Below the pieces are notes generated by a model. That model did not search any database, was not told where the DNA came from, and worked only from the letters and a program-made list of their open reading frames with translations. DNA of 24,299 nt. Source: AP-16 sp036395835. GTDB lineage: Bacteria; Pseudomonadota; Alphaproteobacteria; Rhizobiales; Xanthobacteraceae. Positions 8,716 through 15,961 of the stretch are shown piece after piece. Numbering within the stretch: position 1 is the stretch's first letter; every line of letters begins with the position of its first letter. The DNA is taken from contig DASWCW010000194.1 in assembly GCA_036395835.1 (NCBI GenBank), positions 1 through 24,299 of the forward strand, given 5' to 3'. A program made the position numbers and the translations under genes.

Positions 8716-8994
8716 CTCAGAGACGAGCTTGGCGGCTCAATTGGGGTCGCGTGATTTTAAGGGAAAGGGCGCACGGGCGGCACATCGAGGTGCGACTATT
8801 AGGCTGCGCGGCGGGGATTGCGTCCTCTCACCCCACTCTTCGCCACGTGCTCGCCCGTGCTGATATCGAGTGTAGCGCGGCCCGATTTCGCGTCAACGCG
8901 ATTCCCTGCTGTGCACAGCAATCCACAGCCCCCGGCGCGGCAGTCTGCCGGGAGTGCGATTCCTGCCGACGCAGCAGCCGACCTCTCGGCCGAC
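8716..8994. other. Gene-free stretch with two dyad-symmetric sites
   Basis: No convincing gene is seen. The stretch includes a perfect 14-base palindrome, TGCTGTGCACAGCA (8907-8920), and a 13-base dyad, CGGCAG-T-CTGCCG (8938-8950). Either could be a regulator site or chance in GC-rich DNA. The open plus-strand frames here have low-complexity Arg/Pro translations and no ribosome binding site. Confidence 0.5.
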
Positions 8995-9408
8995 CTACTG
9001 CCGATCGGCCGGCGGTGGGCTCGGCGAGCCGGCCCACAGCGATGGCGGCAATCGCACCAGCGAATCGTCGACGTGATTGGCCAGCCACAGGCCGCCGAGC
9101 GCGATCACTCCCGCCAGAAGCACCCTGGGCAGCGTGTGCACGAGGACGACGAGCAGGGTGGCGAACGCCGCCAATATCCTTTCGGCGGCCACCCACAGCT
9201 CCCATGCGACCGCGAACAACGCCCAGACGACCGCCGCGGCGACCACGATCAGCAAAACCAGCTTCAACATCGGCCAGTCCTGCCACGGTACCGCCAGCAG
9301 CCGGCCGATCTGGTCGATCGACCAGTTCCAGATGAGCTGGACGAAATGGAATATCGCGGCGATTCCCTGCTGCAGGAAATGCAGTATTTGGTTGAGAACG
9401 TTGTTCAT
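8995..9408 (-). CDS. Small membrane protein behind an EcfG-type promoter
   Basis: This encodes 137 residues from ATG 9408, with GGAG ten bases upstream. The first 45 residues are amphipathic and rich in aromatics (FLQQGIAAIFHFVQLIWNW). Membrane segments follow at about 47-70 (MLKLVLLIVVAAAVVWALF), 77-90 and 95-110 (VLLAGVIALGGLWL). The tail is short and Pro-rich. I recognise no named family, though proteins of this make-up occur as hypothetical proteins in Bradyrhizobium relatives. The gene is preceded by a GGAAC-N17-CGTT promoter on the same strand (9577-9602) and by a pair of 15-base direct repeats, so stress induction is a reasonable inference. Its stop is followed by a 436-base gene-free gap before mccB, so the gene is probably transcribed alone. 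Confidence 0.75.
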   Translation of the reverse strand: MNNVLNQILHFLQQGIAAIFHFVQLIWNWSIDQIGRLLAVPWQDWPMLKLVLLIVVAAAVVWALFAVAWELWVAAERILAAFATLLVVLVHTLPRVLLAGVIALGGLWLANHVDDSLVRLPPSLWAGSPSPPPADRQ

Positions 9409-9576
9409 GGCGGATGCTCCGCGGCCAGGGCGCTGTGTCTATCCTGCCTGGCGGTTCCGGATACGCGGATGAGCTGACGAAACGACGCTTCTCACCGCCT
9501 CCGCATGCGAGCCGATGCAACGCGTCCTGCGTGCGCCCGCTCGCAGCTCTTGCAGGTCAGCGCATGCCAGTACCCA

Positions 9577-9602
9577 AACGTGCGTTCGGCTCGCAAGGTT
9601 CC
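9577..9602 (-). promoter_or_regulatory. Second sigma-EcfG type promoter (minus strand)
   Basis: Read on the minus strand, GGAAC (9602-9598), a 17-base spacer and CGTT (9580-9577) match the GGAAC-N16/17-CGTT consensus exactly. It points at the membrane protein gene starting at 9408 and leaves a leader of roughly 160 bases with no gene in it. Both elements fall in non-coding DNA, which lowers the chance of coincidence. Confidence 0.65.
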
Positions 9603-9660
9603 CTGACGCCGGCCGGCTCGGGGCGCGGCAGGAGCGGCCGCGTCCGCCATCGAGCCCGGG

Positions 9661-9695
9661 GGTATTCCCCTAATACCGGCGGTATTCCCCTAATA
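9661..9695. repeat. Pair of 15-base direct repeats, 20-base period (operator-like)
   Basis: GGTATTCCCCTAATA occurs at 9661-9675 and again at 9681-9695. On the minus strand this reads TATTAGGGGAATACC twice, starting about 60 bases upstream of the EcfG-type promoter at 9577-9602. The spacing is close to two helical turns. That is the geometry expected of a regulator binding the same DNA face twice. The regulator is unknown. Confidence 0.6.
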
Positions 9696-9715
9696 AGGGA
9701 TCCGATGCGCCGCCT

Positions 9716-10168
9716 TCAGGACGGGCCGGCCGGAGCAACGTCGAAAATCCGGCGGCTGAGAGCGATGTTGAATGCGTACCCACCGAACAGGTCCACCGCA
9801 TTCACCACCAGCAGCAGGAATGCGGCTTCCCATCGCGGCTGAGTAACGAGAAGGTCCGATCTTCCAAACAACACCACGGCGACGACGCCGAGCGGGACGA
9901 TGGATGCCATGCCGTCGACAACGCCGACGAAGCGCTCTCTCGTGGCCGGCAACGCGAACGGAATGGAGATGAGCTGAAACGACAGATACAGGCAGACCAG
10001 CCACGCCAAATTGAAGCCCAATCGCTCCGGGATGAACAACCCGAGCGTGCCCTCCAGCGGTCCGGCAACGTGCTTCCCCGCGAACCAGAAGAAATACCAT
10101 TCCCACAGCGCGAGCAGCAACGCCAACACGATGCTCATGCCGCTGATCGACACATGAGATCTATGCAT
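9716..10168 (-). CDS. Four-helix membrane protein, unknown function
   Basis: This encodes 150 residues from ATG 10168. Hydrophobic segments lie at about 11-31 (MSIVLALLLALWEWYFFW), 52-73 (LAWLVCLYLSFQLISIPFAL), 84-100 (MASIVPLGVVAVVLFG) and 111-132 (EAAFLLLVVNAVDLFGGYAF). These give a compact four-helix integral membrane protein with Arg-rich loops. I recognise no family. The upstream sequence has only a weak GGGAAA, and an internal ATG at 10138 would still begin just before the first helix, so the N-terminus is uncertain. It is on the same strand as the membrane protein at 8995-9408. The 307 bases between them carry a separate promoter, so the two are probably independent units. Confidence 0.7.
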   Translation of the reverse strand: MHRSHVSISGMSIVLALLLALWEWYFFWFAGKHVAGPLEGTLGLFIPERLGFNLAWLVCLYLSFQLISIPFALPATRERFVGVVDGMASIVPLGVVAVVLFGRSDLLVTQPRWEAAFLLLVVNAVDLFGGYAFNIALSRRIFDVAPAGPS

Positions 10169-10348
10169 CGTCGTGTTTCCCAGAAAATACTCCGCTCGCC
10201 GCGAGGCAAATCGGTTTCCGCCAGTCCATCTTACCCGCCCGTCCCATGAGCGGCTATGTCATAATTCGACGCGAGCCCTGTTGCGACGCGAGCGCGCATC
10301 GATCGCGTGGGCGGGCTCAGGCTCGGCAAGGGCTGCGAGCCGCCGATT

Positions 10349-11328
10349 TCACTCGATCAGCTCGTCGGCGCGGGTAAGCAGCGCCAGCGGGGGTTCGATG
10401 CCGATCGCCTTTGCCGTCTTGAGATTGATGACGAGCTCGATTTTCTCGGATTGTTGGGTGATCGGCAAATCGGCGGGGTTCGCCCCCTTAGGACTTTGCC
10501 GGTGTAGACGCCGAGTTGCCGGTAGCCCTCGATCAGTCTGGTTCCGTAGCTGATCAGGCCCCCCGCGGTGGCGAACTCCCGGAAGAAATACATCGTCGGC
10601 AGGGCATGTCGGTTCGAGAGCGCAACCAGCTGGTCGCGCTGCATGAAAAAGAACGGGTCTGCGCCCACCAGCAGCGCACCGATCCGCTCTTGGGCAATCC
10701 TGGCGAATATGGGCTCAAAGTCGTCATCGCTGCCGGCACGCAGGACGGGGATCTTCACGCCGAGCCTGTGCTCTTGCGAGACCGAATCCTGGATCTGCCT
10801 CCTTGCGTTCGGACCAGCCGGGTTCACGAGATACGCGATCGTCTTCGCGCTCGGCACCAGTTCGTGAAGGAGCTCCAAGCGCTTCTGCTCCGCCGCGACC
10901 ACCAGCTGGGCAACCCCGGTGACGTTCCCGCCGGGACGGCTGTAACTGGCAGCAAGGCCGAGCTCGACAGGATCGCCGCCGATCAGCGCCACGATCGGGA
11001 TCGTGCTGGTAGCCGCTCTGGCCGCGGTCCCTGCATTGCTCCCGCCGACCGCAACGAGCACGTCCACCCGACGCCCAACGAGCTCCGCCGCCAAGCCAGG
11101 CAGTCGGTCGTAGTGCCCTTCCGCCCATCTGTATTCGATGAGCACGTTCTGCCCTTCGTGGTAGCCGATTTCGGCGAGACCACTATGAAATTCGTTCAGC
11201 ACCAGCGGGTATGGCCTGGAGGTGTTCAAAAAACCGATGACCCGCATCGTCGGTTGTTGCGCCAATCCGAGCAGCGGCCAACCGACCGCGCCGCCGCCCA
11301 GCAACGCGATGAACTCCCGGCGCCTCAT
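10349..11328 (-). pseudogene. ABC transporter substrate-binding protein (ABC_sub_bind), frameshifted near the 3' end
   Basis: The start at ATG 11328 is well supported by GAGGTG. The N-terminus MRRREFIALLGGGAV with cleavage near LAQQ is a twin-arginine export signal typical of this PF04392 family, common in many copies in Bradyrhizobium. The frame runs through the conserved IPIVALIGGDPVELGL, SRPGGNVTG and YRQLGVYTGKVL. Near 10489-10492 it then slips into a Ser/Arg-rich nonsense tail. In the next frame the proper family ending appears (PADLPIT, then ELVINLKTAKAIG, PLALLTRADELIE) and stops at 10349-10351. One base missing in the codon before AAGGGGGCG explains this. Either the gene is a recent pseudogene or the assembly has an error. 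The family binds small solutes for import, but no permease or ATPase gene is next to it. Confidence 0.82.
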
Positions 11329-11866
11329 TCGATCACCTCGTCGGCGCGGAGCCGGAACGCACATCGCATGCGACCGCACCTCCTACAAAGCTCGAGAACA
11401 TCGCGCCGGCGCATTCCATCCTCGTGCGATCGGCTGGGACCGAGCCCGCCGGCGTCAAGTCTAGCACTTCTGCTCACGGGAGGGATGCAGACCGGGCGGG
11501 ACCGTCGGGAGGTCGGGTCCTGCGCAACTCGGAAGCAGGGCCGGCCAAAATCTGCTGCGCGTTTCGGACCGATCCCAGCTTGCGGGTCTCAAAACCGCCA
11601 TCCTTGGCTCGCCCATGTGGACCAATGGCCGCGATGGGCTTGCAACGAGCGACCACACGGAGCACCCTGGCGGCCTCGGCATGCGGGCGATGGGACGACG
11701 CTAGCCATTCTTCCGACCATCCGCGCCAGGCGGCCGCTACCCAGGGCTCGATCGAACCGGGCTCGGTGGCGTTCTCGGGCCGCGCACTGACGTTCATCTT
11801 GCAGCTCGGCCCACTCCGGTGAAGCCGGAGCCCATCTCGGGCACGATCGAAGGAAAAGAGGGCCCG
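11329..11866. other. 538-base region without a recognisable gene
   Basis: This region separates the divergent substrate-binding and radical SAM genes. I see no family similarity in any frame, no tRNA and no clear hairpin terminator. It must hold both promoters, but I cannot place them. An in-frame GTG at 11819 could extend the radical SAM gene into it by 16 residues. Confidence 0.5.
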
Positions 11867-13633
11867 GTGACGGCGACGCGGCGCTTCCAGCTCGTCCTGA
11901 TCAAACCGTCGCACTACGACGACGACGGATACGTGATCCGATGGTGGCGCGCGCTCATTCCGTCGAATTCGCTCGCGGCCGTGTACGGCATTGCGGCTGA
12001 TTGTGCGAAACGGCACGTGCTTGGACCGGACGTCTCGATCGAGATCGAGGCGATCGACGAGGCGAACACCCGGGTCGACGTGCCGGCACTGCTGGCACGG
12101 CTGCGGCGTCATAACGGCTTCGGGCTGGTTGCGCTGGTCGGGGTTCAATCGAACCAATATCCCCGCGCGCTCGACATCGCGCGCCCGCTGCGGGATGCCG
12201 GAATAGCGGTCGCGATCGGCGGCTTCCACGTATCCGGATGCCTCTCGATGCTGGACGGGCGGGCGGTCGATCTCGATGCTTGCCGGGACATGGGCGTCGC
12301 CATGTTCGCCGGCGAGGCCGAGGGACGGCTCGACCTCGTCTTGCGGGATGCCGCCGAGGGCCGGCTCGCCCCCGTGTACAATTTCATGCATGAGCTGCCG
12401 GGCATGGAAGGCACCCCGGTGCCGTTCCTCCCGAAGCGCTACGTGGCGCGCACGCTCGGGCTGAGCGCGAGCTTCGACGCGGGCCGCGGCTGCCCGTACC
12501 AGTGCTCGTTCTGCACCATCATCAATGTGCAGGGCCGCAAGTCGCGGTTTCGTTCCGCCGACGACGTAGAGCATTTGGTGCGTCTGAACTGGGCCGATGG
12601 CGTCCACAAGTTCTTCATCACCGACGACAATTTCGCGCGCAACAAGGAGTGGGAACCGATCTTCGATCGGCTGATCGAGCTCCGCGAGCGGGATCGGATT
12701 CCGCTCGGCCTGATGATTCAGGTCGACACCCTCTGCCACAAGATTCCGAATTTCATCGAGAAGGCGAAACGGGCCGGGGTCACCCGGGTGTTCATTGGAT
12801 TGGAGAACATCAACCCGGACAACCTCGCAGCCGCGAAGAAGCGTCAAAACAAGATCACCGACTATCGCACGATGCTGCTGGCCTGGAAGGCGCAGGGCGT
12901 GATGACGCTGGCGGGCTACATACTGGGATTTCCGTCGGACACGCCGGAGAGCATCCGACGCGATATCGCGATCATCAAGAAGGAGCTGCCACTCGATATT
13001 CTCGAGTTCTTCTGTCTGACTCCCCTGCCCGGCTCCGAGGACCACCAGCTGCTCTGGAAGAGCGGCATTGCAATGGACCCCGACCTCAACCAATACGACG
13101 TGGAACACGTCTGCACCGCCCATCCCAAGATGAGCCGACAGCAATGGGAAGCGATCTACCGCGAGGCCTGGTCGGTCTATTATACCCCGCAGCACATGAA
13201 GACGCTGCTGCGGCGCGCGGCGGCGACCGGCGTGCCGATGGCGAGCCTGGTCAAGGTGTTGGTCACGTTCGCAACGGCCGTCCGCCTCGAGAACGTCCAT
13301 CCGCTCCAGAGCGGCATCCTTCGGCTCAAGCATCCCTCGGAGCGTCGGCCCGGTCTGCGGCGCGAGAATCCCTGGAGGTTCTGGTCGCGATTCACCTGGG
13401 AAACCCTGGCCAAGCACGCGATCCTGACCGGCACGATCGCGCGGCTTTTGCTGTTGAGCATGGCGATCGCGCGCAAGCCCGGCGCGCGCGCCTACATGGA
13501 CCAGGCGCTTACCCCGGTCCGCGAGGACGAGGAGCTCACCCTCGAGCTCCTCACCCAGACCGCCGGCGCACGCGCCGCGGTCGCCCACGTCAAGAAAGTC
13601 GCGGCGCTGACCGGTCTCGGCCGGGTCGCCTGA
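11867..13633 (+). CDS. B12-binding-type radical SAM protein
   Basis: This encodes about 588 residues. GTG 11867 is preferred because AGGAAAAGAGGG precedes it at normal distance. An in-frame GTG at 11819 has no such site. The N-terminal third resembles a cobalamin-binding domain (VALVGVQSNQYPRALDIARPL, then AVAIGGFHVSG). The radical SAM core has CPYQCSFC, with C209, C213 and C216 as the 4Fe-4S cluster ligands. ITDDNFARNKEWEPIF, GLENINPDNL and GYILGFPSDTPESI follow, all typical of the B12-binding radical SAM superfamily (COG1032). A C-terminal region of about 170 residues, including SVYYTPQHMKTLLRRA, is of unknown fold. Such enzymes do methylations, ring formations or other radical steps. The substrate cannot be told here, because the neighbours show no pathway. 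No canonical DxHxxG B12 motif is obvious, so cobalamin use is uncertain. Confidence 0.88.
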   Translation: MTATRRFQLVLIKPSHYDDDGYVIRWWRALIPSNSLAAVYGIAADCAKRHVLGPDVSIEIEAIDEANTRVDVPALLARLRRHNGFGLVALVGVQSNQYPRALDIARPLRDAGIAVAIGGFHVSGCLSMLDGRAVDLDACRDMGVAMFAGEAEGRLDLVLRDAAEGRLAPVYNFMHELPGMEGTPVPFLPKRYVARTLGLSASFDAGRGCPYQCSFCTIINVQGRKSRFRSADDVEHLVRLNWADGVHKFFITDDNFARNKEWEPIFDRLIELRERDRIPLGLMIQVDTLCHKIPNFIEKAKRAGVTRVFIGLENINPDNLAAAKKRQNKITDYRTMLLAWKAQGVMTLAGYILGFPSDTPESIRRDIAIIKKELPLDILEFFCLTPLPGSEDHQLLWKSGIAMDPDLNQYDVEHVCTAHPKMSRQQWEAIYREAWSVYYTPQHMKTLLRRAAATGVPMASLVKVLVTFATAVRLENVHPLQSGILRLKHPSERRPGLRRENPWRFWSRFTWETLAKHAILTGTIARLLLLSMAIARKPGARAYMDQALTPVREDEELTLELLTQTAGARAAVAHVKKVAALTGLGRVA

Positions 13634-13761
13634 CGGCGATTCACTGCCCCGATCGCCACGAAGCCGCGGTGCCGGATCACGGCCGCAGCGATGGAGTTTG
13701 CTGGTCGAGACGGGGTCGCGGGCAGCAATCAGCCTCGGGGACGGTGGACCGGATGCGGTGA

Positions 13762-13956
13762 TTACTCCGCTGCGGCGGGCAAGGCGGGAGGATGTCGCGC
13801 TTCCTCAGGAGGAACAACCGTCTGCTGGGTGAGGCTGTCGATCCAGATCCGCTCGATTTCGCGGGCGAGTGCCATCCGATCCGACATCACGAGTTTGTTG
13901 TAGGCGGATTGGATAGCGTCGGCGGGGATCAGAGCGGTTCGGGTCTTGATCTGCAT
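13762..13956 (-). CDS. Small hypothetical protein, last gene of a three-gene set
   Basis: This encodes 64 residues from ATG 13956, with a GGGGGGCG stretch about ten bases upstream. The protein is mainly helical (AIQSAYNKLVMSDRMALAREIERIWIDSL), with a Pro/Ala-rich, glutamate-ending tail. It has no membrane segment or recognised motif. It begins 28 bases after the stop of the gene at 13985-14149 and probably shares its transcript. I do not recognise a family. The reasons for calling it real are the spacing, the start signal and the plausible amino-acid make-up. Confidence 0.55.
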   Translation of the reverse strand: MQIKTRTALIPADAIQSAYNKLVMSDRMALAREIERIWIDSLTQQTVVPPEEARHPPALPAAAE

Positions 13957-13984
13957 GGATTTCGCCCCCCGATGCCCCTATGTT

Positions 13985-14149
13985 CTACAATGCCGTTTTG
14001 GCTGTTGCTTTTTTTGCCGCCGATCTCGCGATCCATTCGTTTGCCATGACGGCAAGTTGATCGCGCAGCTTCAGATCGGCACACGCCTTGGCAAGCACCA
14101 AAAGCCGTTCCGCCTCGTCGCTGCAGAATTGCGCCTCGGTGCGATTCAT
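13985..14149 (-). CDS. Small helical protein, paralogue of the upstream gene
   Basis: This encodes 54 residues from ATG 14149, preceded by GGTGGA. The region of residues 11-42 aligns without gaps to residues 22-53 of the 66-residue protein encoded just upstream. Both have A-E near the start, L-A six residues later, then a conserved Arg, Met and Trp. This is the pattern of small helix-turn-helix-shaped proteins common as hypothetical genes in Hyphomicrobiales. The tail is rich in Lys and Ala. The open frame extends further upstream into the previous gene, but the GGTGGA-supported ATG avoids that overlap. No function is known to me. Confidence 0.6.
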   Translation of the reverse strand: MNRTEAQFCSDEAERLLVLAKACADLKLRDQLAVMANEWIARSAAKKATAKTAL

Positions 14150-14169
14150 CTTGATCCACCGGGCGAGCG

Positions 14170-14370
14170 CTAGCGCAGCGTCTCGAATTCGGTAATTACG
14201 CGCCAGCCATCGGCGATACCGAGCCATTTGCGGCTCATGCGGTCATAGTAGGCGCGTTCGTCGGGGCTTGGCGCCGAACTGGCCAGCCCTGCATATTCCT
14301 CGGCCTTGGTCAGGGCCTGCCGCACCTCCGGGGCCTCGACCCCGTTCATCGCCTTCAAGTGCTGCCCCAT
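14170..14370 (-). CDS. Small helical protein, first gene of the three-gene set
   Basis: This encodes 66 residues from ATG 14370, behind a very good GGAGGGAGGGG site. An in-frame start 18 bases further upstream is possible. The protein has a helical pair, with KAEEYAGLASSAPSPDERAY leading into YDRMSRKWLGIADGWRVI. The Arg-Met-Trp pattern resembles the next gene, and that of small Bradyrhizobium proteins of unknown role. It is soluble, with no export signal. It leads a likely minus-strand operon with gaps of 20 and 28 bases to the next two genes. The function is unknown. Confidence 0.62.
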   Translation of the reverse strand: MGQHLKAMNGVEAPEVRQALTKAEEYAGLASSAPSPDERAYYDRMSRKWLGIADGWRVITEFETLR

Positions 14371-14508
14371 GGCGACCCCTCCCTCCAAGGCCCCCCGGAC
14401 GATCTCGATGTTGTAATTTGATTCGGACGCGCTTTTCTGACGACCTGTCTGTCAGTTACCCGACATAACAGCAGTTTTTTCGTTGCTGCGATGCGGCGTA
14501 ATCCGGCT

Positions 14509-15223
14509 CTAATGTTGAGCTTCCGGCAGCACCTGGGCGATCTGGTCCCGGATGATGCCGTAACACTCGCAGGCCATTTGCTCCAATTTGCCGCGATCCA
14601 GGATCTCGACCCGGCCGCGACGGGGGCGGATCAGGCCGGCACCTTGCAGCGTGCGCAGCGCGAGATTGACCGTGGTCCGCTGCACGCCGAGCATCTGCGA
14701 GAGAAACTCTTGCGTGAGCGGGACCTCGTCGCTGTCGGTTCGATCCCGCGTGTGGAGCAGCCATCGGGCGAGCCGCCCCTCGATCCTGTGAAGCGTTGCA
14801 TGCCGCGGTCTGCTGGACTTGCAGCAGCACCGCCTCGTTGTAGCGGATGATCGCATCCCGGAGCCGGGTGCTTTCCGCGACTGCTTGCTGCAACCGGGAC
14901 GCCGCGATCCGCGAGGCATTTCCCGGCACCTGCACGACGGCCCGGCTGAAAGCGCGCAGCAGCCCGAGGCCCGACATGGCACCGACGGCTCCATCGCGGC
15001 CTACCGTCGCGATCTCGATCGCCTGTCCCTCCCGCATGACGGCCAACAGCGACACCATCGCGTTGTGCGGGAAATAGACTTGTTTCATATCCTCGCCGGG
15101 CTCGTACAGCACCTCGCCCTGGGGGAGAGAAACCGCTTCGAGCTTCGGGGCCAGCCGAGAAAAATCAACCGGCCGCAGCGCTGCCAGCAGCCGATTGCGC
15201 TTGTGAGGATCGTAAGATTTCAT
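14509..15223 (-). pseudogene. Crp/Fnr family regulator, frameshifted in the middle
   Basis: The frame starts at ATG 15223 and runs through an N-terminal cyclic-nucleotide-binding-like domain (VSLPQGEVLYEPGEDMKQVYFPH, then IEIATVGRDGAVGAM). It continues to the dimer helix ending LQVQQTAACNA. At about 14792-14797 the family sequence jumps to the next frame (LHRIEGRLARWLL). It continues into the helix-turn-helix (LTQEFLSQMLGVQRTTVNLAL) and the usual C-terminal CECYG, ending at 14509. One lost base explains this. As written, the product keeps the sensor half and loses the DNA-binding half. The cAMP-contacting Arg-Ser pair of CRP is not evident, so cAMP is an unlikely ligand. It resembles the intact gene at 15945-16736 and points away from the response regulator between them. 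Confidence 0.82.
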
Positions 15224-15514
15224 TGTCACTTGCGGCCCGTTCGCCCCTATCGGCAGGGGCCGATGACCGCAGCCTTGCGGCTCTGGCGCTCCGAGAGGCG
15301 CCGCCACGGAAATCTCGGGATCATGCTACCTGCAGCGAGGTCCGGGGTCTGTCGGGCTCCCGACTTAGGCCATGCCCGCGTCCTATTGACGCGAGATGGG
15401 GCTGATGGTCGCTGTGGTTTTAATGTCGGGAACCCTACACAACCGCTCATGAGTTGGAATAGCGTGGCCTCGCCCAACCCCGGTGGCGCGGCCCAAGCTT
15501 CGCAGGAGAACCTT
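15224..15514. other. Divergent control region between crp-like and response regulator genes
   Basis: This region has no gene. It contains a C/G-rich dyad near its left end (CCCCTATCGGCAGGGG, 15244-15259) and an imperfect EcfG-like GGAAC (15429-15433) whose spacer and -10 do not fit. If translation begins at ATG 15449 rather than GTG 15515, the right-hand part is coding. Confidence 0.4.
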
Positions 15515-15961
15515 GTGACGCTCGTGCTCGTCACGGAAGACGAACCGCTAGTGCGTTTCTCGGCACAGGAAATGCTCGAGGAAGCTGGCTACGAGACCGT
15601 GTCCGCCGGGAGCGTTGCGGAGGCGATCGGAGCACTCCAGCACCGTCCGGAGATCAATGTGCTTTTCACCGATATCGAGCTTCTGCGCGAGCGTGAAGGC
15701 GGGCTGAGATTGGCCCAAGACGCCAGAACGTTTCGCCCCGGCCTCTTGGTGCTTTACACGACCGGCGGCGGACTCACCGATCGAATGCAGACGGAATTCG
15801 TCGTCGGTTCCCGGTTTCTGGCCAAGCCATACACCTGCGCCGAGATCCACGAAACGCTGGCGACCCTCTTGAATGGATCGAACGATGCGGACGGCTCTGC
15901 CGAGTCTGGAAACTCGGAGGGTGGGTCCGAACAGGCTACGGCCTATGCGGCAAAGCACTAG
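15515..15961 (+). CDS. Single-domain response regulator (receiver only)
   Basis: This encodes 148 residues from GTG 15515, chosen because AGGAGA precedes it by six bases. An in-frame ATG at 15449 would add 22 residues without a clear ribosome site. The receiver fold is complete: acidic pocket E8/D9, phospho-acceptor D53 (VLFTDIEL), T82/T83 (LYTTGG) and K104 (FLAKPY). There is no output domain, only a polar Ser/Gly/Glu tail. Such proteins act by protein contact, as phospho-relay intermediates or by sequestering phosphate. No histidine kinase gene is nearby, so its partner is encoded elsewhere. The last 17 bases overlap the next gene, which suggests co-translation with the Crp/Fnr regulator. 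Confidence 0.85.
   Translation: MTLVLVTEDEPLVRFSAQEMLEEAGYETVSAGSVAEAIGALQHRPEINVLFTDIELLREREGGLRLAQDARTFRPGLLVLYTTGGGLTDRMQTEFVVGSRFLAKPYTCAEIHETLATLLNGSNDADGSAESGNSEGGSEQATAYAAKH

Noticed and set aside
8828..9520. Alternative minus-strand frame of 230 codons over the small membrane protein gene
   Set aside because: It is a different frame of the same DNA with an Arg-rich product. The 137-residue frame has membrane helices and a ribosome site.
10173..10553. Plus-strand frame with a Ser-rich product opposite the 3' end of the substrate-binding gene
   Set aside because: It is the antisense translation of the conserved ABC_sub_bind ending, a common source of false gene calls in Bradyrhizobium-type genomes.
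11474..13588. A 700-codon open frame on the minus strand opposite the radical SAM gene
   Set aside because: It mirrors the radical SAM gene, which carries clear motifs. The antisense product has none.
15429..15455. Possible third EcfG promoter upstream of the response regulator
   Set aside because: GGAAC is followed by an 18-base spacer and AGTT, so both the spacing and the -10 differ from the consensus.
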